From: Aphelocoma coerulescens
Lineage: Eukaryota; Chordata; Aves; Passeriformes; Corvidae
Direction: 5' to 3'
Length of the DNA stretch: 64,000 bases
Assembly: GCF_041296385.1 (NCBI RefSeq)
Contig: NW_027184085.1
Location: 15,474,801 to 15,538,800, forward strand
Positions 59,843 through 64,000 of this stretch are shown here, in pieces; the stretch's first letter is position 1, and each line of letters begins with the position of its first letter. Both the position numbers and the translations under genes were made by a program. Below the pieces are notes generated by a model. That model did no database searches. It saw nothing but the letters and a program-made list of their open reading frames with translations, and had not been told where the DNA came from.

Positions 59843-62800
59843 TTCATTTCTGTGCACACATAGTAAATCTGAGGTATCAACAAGCCCTTCCTGACACTAC
59901 AGTACTTTTTAAAAAACTGTTTCATTTTTAACCAATTTAATTAGTTTCCAAGTGAGTAGGATGCTTTTATACCCTCTTAATATTCTCTTTGCAGTGTGTT
60001 GGTTGCCTGGGGTTGAAGTGTTTTTAATTAACTATATGCGATAATGAAAACCATGAGAACGACCTTATGCAGAAGTTCTCTCTTTCTGATGTTACATATA
60101 AAACAGCGGAAGTCTTAACAATATTTAACACGCAGCTTTTTCTTTCCTCCTGCTCCTTCCTCAACACCCTCCAAGCTGCAGCTCAAGCTAATTATGGAAG
60201 TGTTAGAAAAGGTTGTATACCAAGATTTTAGTGTTTTGTAAAGTATATCTAAGCAGATATTTTGACTGTTTTCACTGGTCAGAAGAGACAGCACAGTCTG
60301 ATAAGTGATGAAGCAACTGCAGTGAGAGCTGCTTTGCTTACTGCAATGTCTTAGGGTGTGATCATGCATGACAGTCAAGAATGTGTATGCTTAAGGCTTT
60401 TAATGAAACAAGTGGGATGCCCTACTCCACTTGCACATTTGTTATTTTTTCAGCCAGCTCTTGTTGACTGTTGGATCTCTCCTGAATCCTGAAGCCTGTG
60501 AGATGGATTATAACTAGCCTGTTGGGACTAAAAAAGATGTCCAAATGCTAGGGGTTGAGCAAGCAGTACTGACTCTGCTCTGGATTTTGTGATAATTCCA
60601 TTGCAAAATTATACAAAATTTTTTTGTGTTAATTCCATTGCAAAAATACATTTGGATATCGATGATTCTTATGTTAAAACATCACAAGGTGTAGTCCCTG
60701 GTCAAGATATGAAAGGATCTGATTCTCCTTCTAGGGAAATGGACAGGGGTTTTGCAATTTCCTTTAATTAGGGAAGGACTGAAATCCTTGGGAAAATACA
60801 CAGCCTTAATAGGAAGGCATATTTTGCTCTCAGACATGAATTTAAATATCTATTAAATACATGAATTACAGCCTTTGCAAATATTTTAAGGCTATTAAGT
60901 TTGTACAAAACTGAAAATCTCAGCCTCTTTCTCTGTGTCACTAGTGGGCAGAATTCTGTAGACTCTTGGGGCTGATGGCAATCTCCCGGCCTGCTCTGTT
61001 GTGAGTTCTGAACTCTTGACAGAAATTATTCAAGCTTACTTTGGCGGTGCAGGGGATGGCCAAAATTCCCTACAATAACACAGAAAGGCTTAAAGAATTA
61101 GATGTTTAAAAATAATTGTGGCTCTGCTGTTGAAATATATTCAAGGGTATTAAGCTTGCTGGATATTGTTATACATTGTGTCAAGAGGACGTGACACAAT
61201 GTGGTTTTCTACCCATGGGATTTATGCTGCAGACTATCACTGGAGAAGGAACTAGAACCCATGTATTACTATTTGGCATGTGCTACAGAATAAGATTTGG
61301 GCATATGTTGTACATCCTTGTTGTCTAGGTTTTTTTTTTTTCAGGAGCAGAGCTATGCTCAAAATGGAAAAGAGGAATCAATTAAAATTGAGAAATCATT
61401 GATTCTCTATTATGATGAAAAACAATCTTCAGACTGAAGGAAGTTTAGATCAAAACAAAACCTGTTGTAGATCATAGACTTGAGCATTGCAAACTAAAGC
61501 TGAATGTACTCTAAGCATAAACTACTTTGAAGTAAAAATAATTCTACAGCAATTGAAACTGGTGTGTGTAATCCTTCCAGGACCATGGTATTAGGGCTTT
61601 CTAAAATGTTGCTGTATCAGGCTAAGAACTTCTATTAGTTTGTTGGCTTGTTAGAGTTAGGAAAACACTTTAGTTAATATATATTCATCAATTAATTTCC
61701 CATCATACAGCAAATGGGTAAACATTTAAGTGCAGGACTATATGTAATCGCCCTTCCTGCAGACAAAAATCAAGAAGGTATCAAATAAAGCTGAAACAGC
61801 CATTGTCAACACCAACAGAAGGATAGTGGATAGTGCAGTGGTTAGATACAACTAGTTCCATCCTCTAAAAACAAAAAGGCGTCTCCCTGTCTCATTAAAA
61901 ACCTTCCTCTGAAACCACAGTTATCTGTTCCTTTACAAATGCTCCACTACAAAAGTGCTAAATTACAGGGATCAAAACCTCTCCATACATTCAGATTAGT
62001 GTTTCTCTGAAGCAAACACCACTGAAATGTTCAAAGTAAGAGCAGTGGCTTTGAAAAGGTGTTTGGGATAACTCTAATATTAGTTTTTACCACAGCAGTA
62101 TCCTGATGGCAAACAGACACATCACAGCATGTCACCTTTTGGCAGATAGCTTCTGGGCCATAATTTGCATCTCTACTGACTCTGTTTGGGATTCCAGAGT
62201 ATAAATCTTTGTAGAATTTCTCCAATTCTGTCCAAAGAACATTGCTATGAGAATTACTGAGAAATTCAGTAATAATTTTTACCATTGGGAAGAAAAGTAG
62301 GAGATCATGCCAAATATGACTCAAAGCCAATTTTCAATTTGTATTTAAATATTAGTAGCCTGATACAGCTTAAAACCTCTTATTGCTTTAAAAGTCAAAA
62401 GTAACACTTTGTCAGATGTGAGAAGTGTGAGTCAACTTTCTACTGACTAATTGTAAATGGCAAAACCCATATTTTAAGAACATTTGTGACTAATTTAATG
62501 TTACTTATTTGCTTAATTAGATGACCTTTAAATCCAAACCCAAATTATTTTATAAATATTTAGCTTTCCAATAAAGCTAGACCCAGATATCTGTCATTTG
62601 ATAGGAACCATCTGCAACATTTGAACTTTCTGTATGTTAAAATGCTTTTTTTATTATTTTGATTTTTCTGAAGGCCATTTGTTTTTTTACCAATGCTGAC
62701 AATGCAGCACCTAAATTAGATCCCTCCTCTATTGCATGATGCAGGCATACAACCGAGACTAAAGTCAAGGCCAGGCATGGATAGCAACTCTGAACCAGAC

Positions 62801-64000
62801 AACTGCTGAAACTTCCTGTAGGTCATGCACATTTTGGAAATGTGAGAACTGTAGAAGAAGGACAAAAATTGCAGATGATATACTTGTTTAGAGATAATTG
62901 TTCCTCCTGAACTCAAGTTTTATACAGTTAAATCTCTGTAGTACATACAAATCTCTGTATTATTTTGGAGCTTGATAACTAATTCTTTTTATAAGGATAG
63001 TAAAACAACTTATGACTAAGAAGGTACTAGTGATAACAGTTTTTTGTCTGCCAATAAGAAAAGAAACATCTTGCTGGAAGCTACTGGTCTAACACAGTAA
63101 TAAATATGTCTTTGAGTCTCTTATGACTTCTGTTCATTTTATCTTTTGTGCGTTCTACTGATACTCCCTTTAATTATAGCAATGCCATCTGAATTTAAAA
63201 GATGAGTTATTAACTGAACTATTTTTTACTGCTTCACCTGTTCAAGTTAGATTTAATAAACCCAAATATCCCATTACATGAGATGAAAGGTATGTATTTC
63301 CTGACAACAATAAATACAGTTCAAAAGGGCTTTTGTGTTTTCCTTGATGCAGTTTGTGTGTGTTGCTGTTAAGTTTTAAGATAAACATCTGCAGAGTTTT
63401 CTTGATGGTGTGATGTCAGGTGCACAGAGTAGGACTTGATCCTGCCAACCTCTGCTCAAAGAAATACTATCAGTGAAAGGTTCTTACCCACAAGCCATGA
63501 TTTTCAGAATAGGACCACCTCTGTTTTTTGGAATAGTGAATGTAAATTATTTAGCTTGTGGCATGCAGTCACTTCCTTTATAACTCATGTGTAACTGATA
63601 TTTTACACTAAGCAAACTATTGCCCTTAATGTAATTGCTCACATTAGAAATGGAAGCATTTTATGTAAAGACAAAGGCAGAAAAGCTAAAGAGGCAATTG
63701 CTTTTTTACCATCTGATACTTCTGTTATAGTTTTCAGTTGAGGTGCTGATATTTTGTACAAATACCAAGGCATTTTATTAAAAATTGTGTTAATTAATAT
63801 CTGTGTTAGTTCATTAAATTCTCATTCTTATTGTAATACAAAAAAATACACCTTCACGAAGCATGTTTGGAGCTTGATTAATCCTCAGGGTTTTTATGCT
63901 GTGTTTTGTATTTCCTCTATCTTGACTTTTTCAAACAAACCTTTCCTGTGTCAGTCTCCTTATGCATATGTTTATCTTCTCCAGGTTTTGCTACTTGTAA
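59843..64000. other. Intergenic stretch to the window end, no gene recognised
   Basis: AT-rich unique DNA. It includes a direct repeat of AATTCCATTGCAAAA at 60593-60607 and 60630-60645 and a possible ancient repeat near 63431-63475 (AGGACTTGATCCTGCCAACC, TCTGCTCAAAG). No splice-supported open frame was seen. Confidence 0.5.

Overview
This is vertebrate nuclear DNA from a bird, most likely a songbird (passerine). There are no operons, bacterial ribosome-binding sites or CRISPR arrays. Several decayed CR1 LINE copies are present in both orientations, as is usual for birds. One short interspersed element joins a tRNA-Ile(AAU)-like head to a CR1-like tail, the architecture known from the zebra-finch TguSINE1 family. 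An endogenous retrovirus fragment carries a lysine-type primer-binding site. Most of the rest is AT-rich unique sequence.

The only protein-coding gene I can support is FGF10, on the minus strand. Its first coding exon lies at 33288-33624 and encodes 112 residues plus one base of codon 113. It contains the start codon, the signal peptide, a serine tract and the start of the FGF core, and it ends at a clean GTAAGT donor. A CpG-rich island covers the exon and the start of intron 1, and a second GC-rich patch lies about 1 kb upstream. Positions 1-33287 would then be intron 1, since I could not recognise exon 2 or 3. Positions 33625-64000 would be 5' UTR, promoter and upstream intergenic DNA. FGF10 is Z-linked in chicken, so the window is probably from a Z chromosome.

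Layout. 1-2359: AT-rich intronic DNA. 2360-about 3900: ERV fragment (LTR, primer-binding site, short leader ORFs), same strand as the window and therefore antisense to FGF10. 5.5 kb: possible ancient repeat. 6.77-7.72 kb: two CR1 pieces in non-consensus order. 7.7-16.6 kb: unique. 16.66-17.25 kb: SINE followed by CR1. 17.25-32.5 kb: mostly unique. 32.5-35.1 kb: FGF10 first exon and promoter region. 38.1-38.8 kb: CR1 3' end. 42.25-42.35 kb: GT-rich tract. 43.95-44.82 kb: CR1 3' end with a recognisable reverse-transcriptase DD motif. 50.95-51.24 kb: short CR1. 53.62-55.35 kb: long, internally deleted CR1 still showing ORF1-esterase-like and endonuclease-like segments. 57.2-57.4 kb: a second copy of part of that element. 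57.4-64 kb: unique with possible ancient repeat remnants.

I found no convincing new biological system. The items most worth a second look are the songbird FGF10 serine tract, the ERV leader with hydrophobic short ORFs, the rearranged CR1 copies, the paired CR1 segments at 54.7 and 57.2 kb, and the unexplained 160-residue open frame at 49.65 kb. Repeat-family names and boundaries come from recognition by eye, not from a database search.
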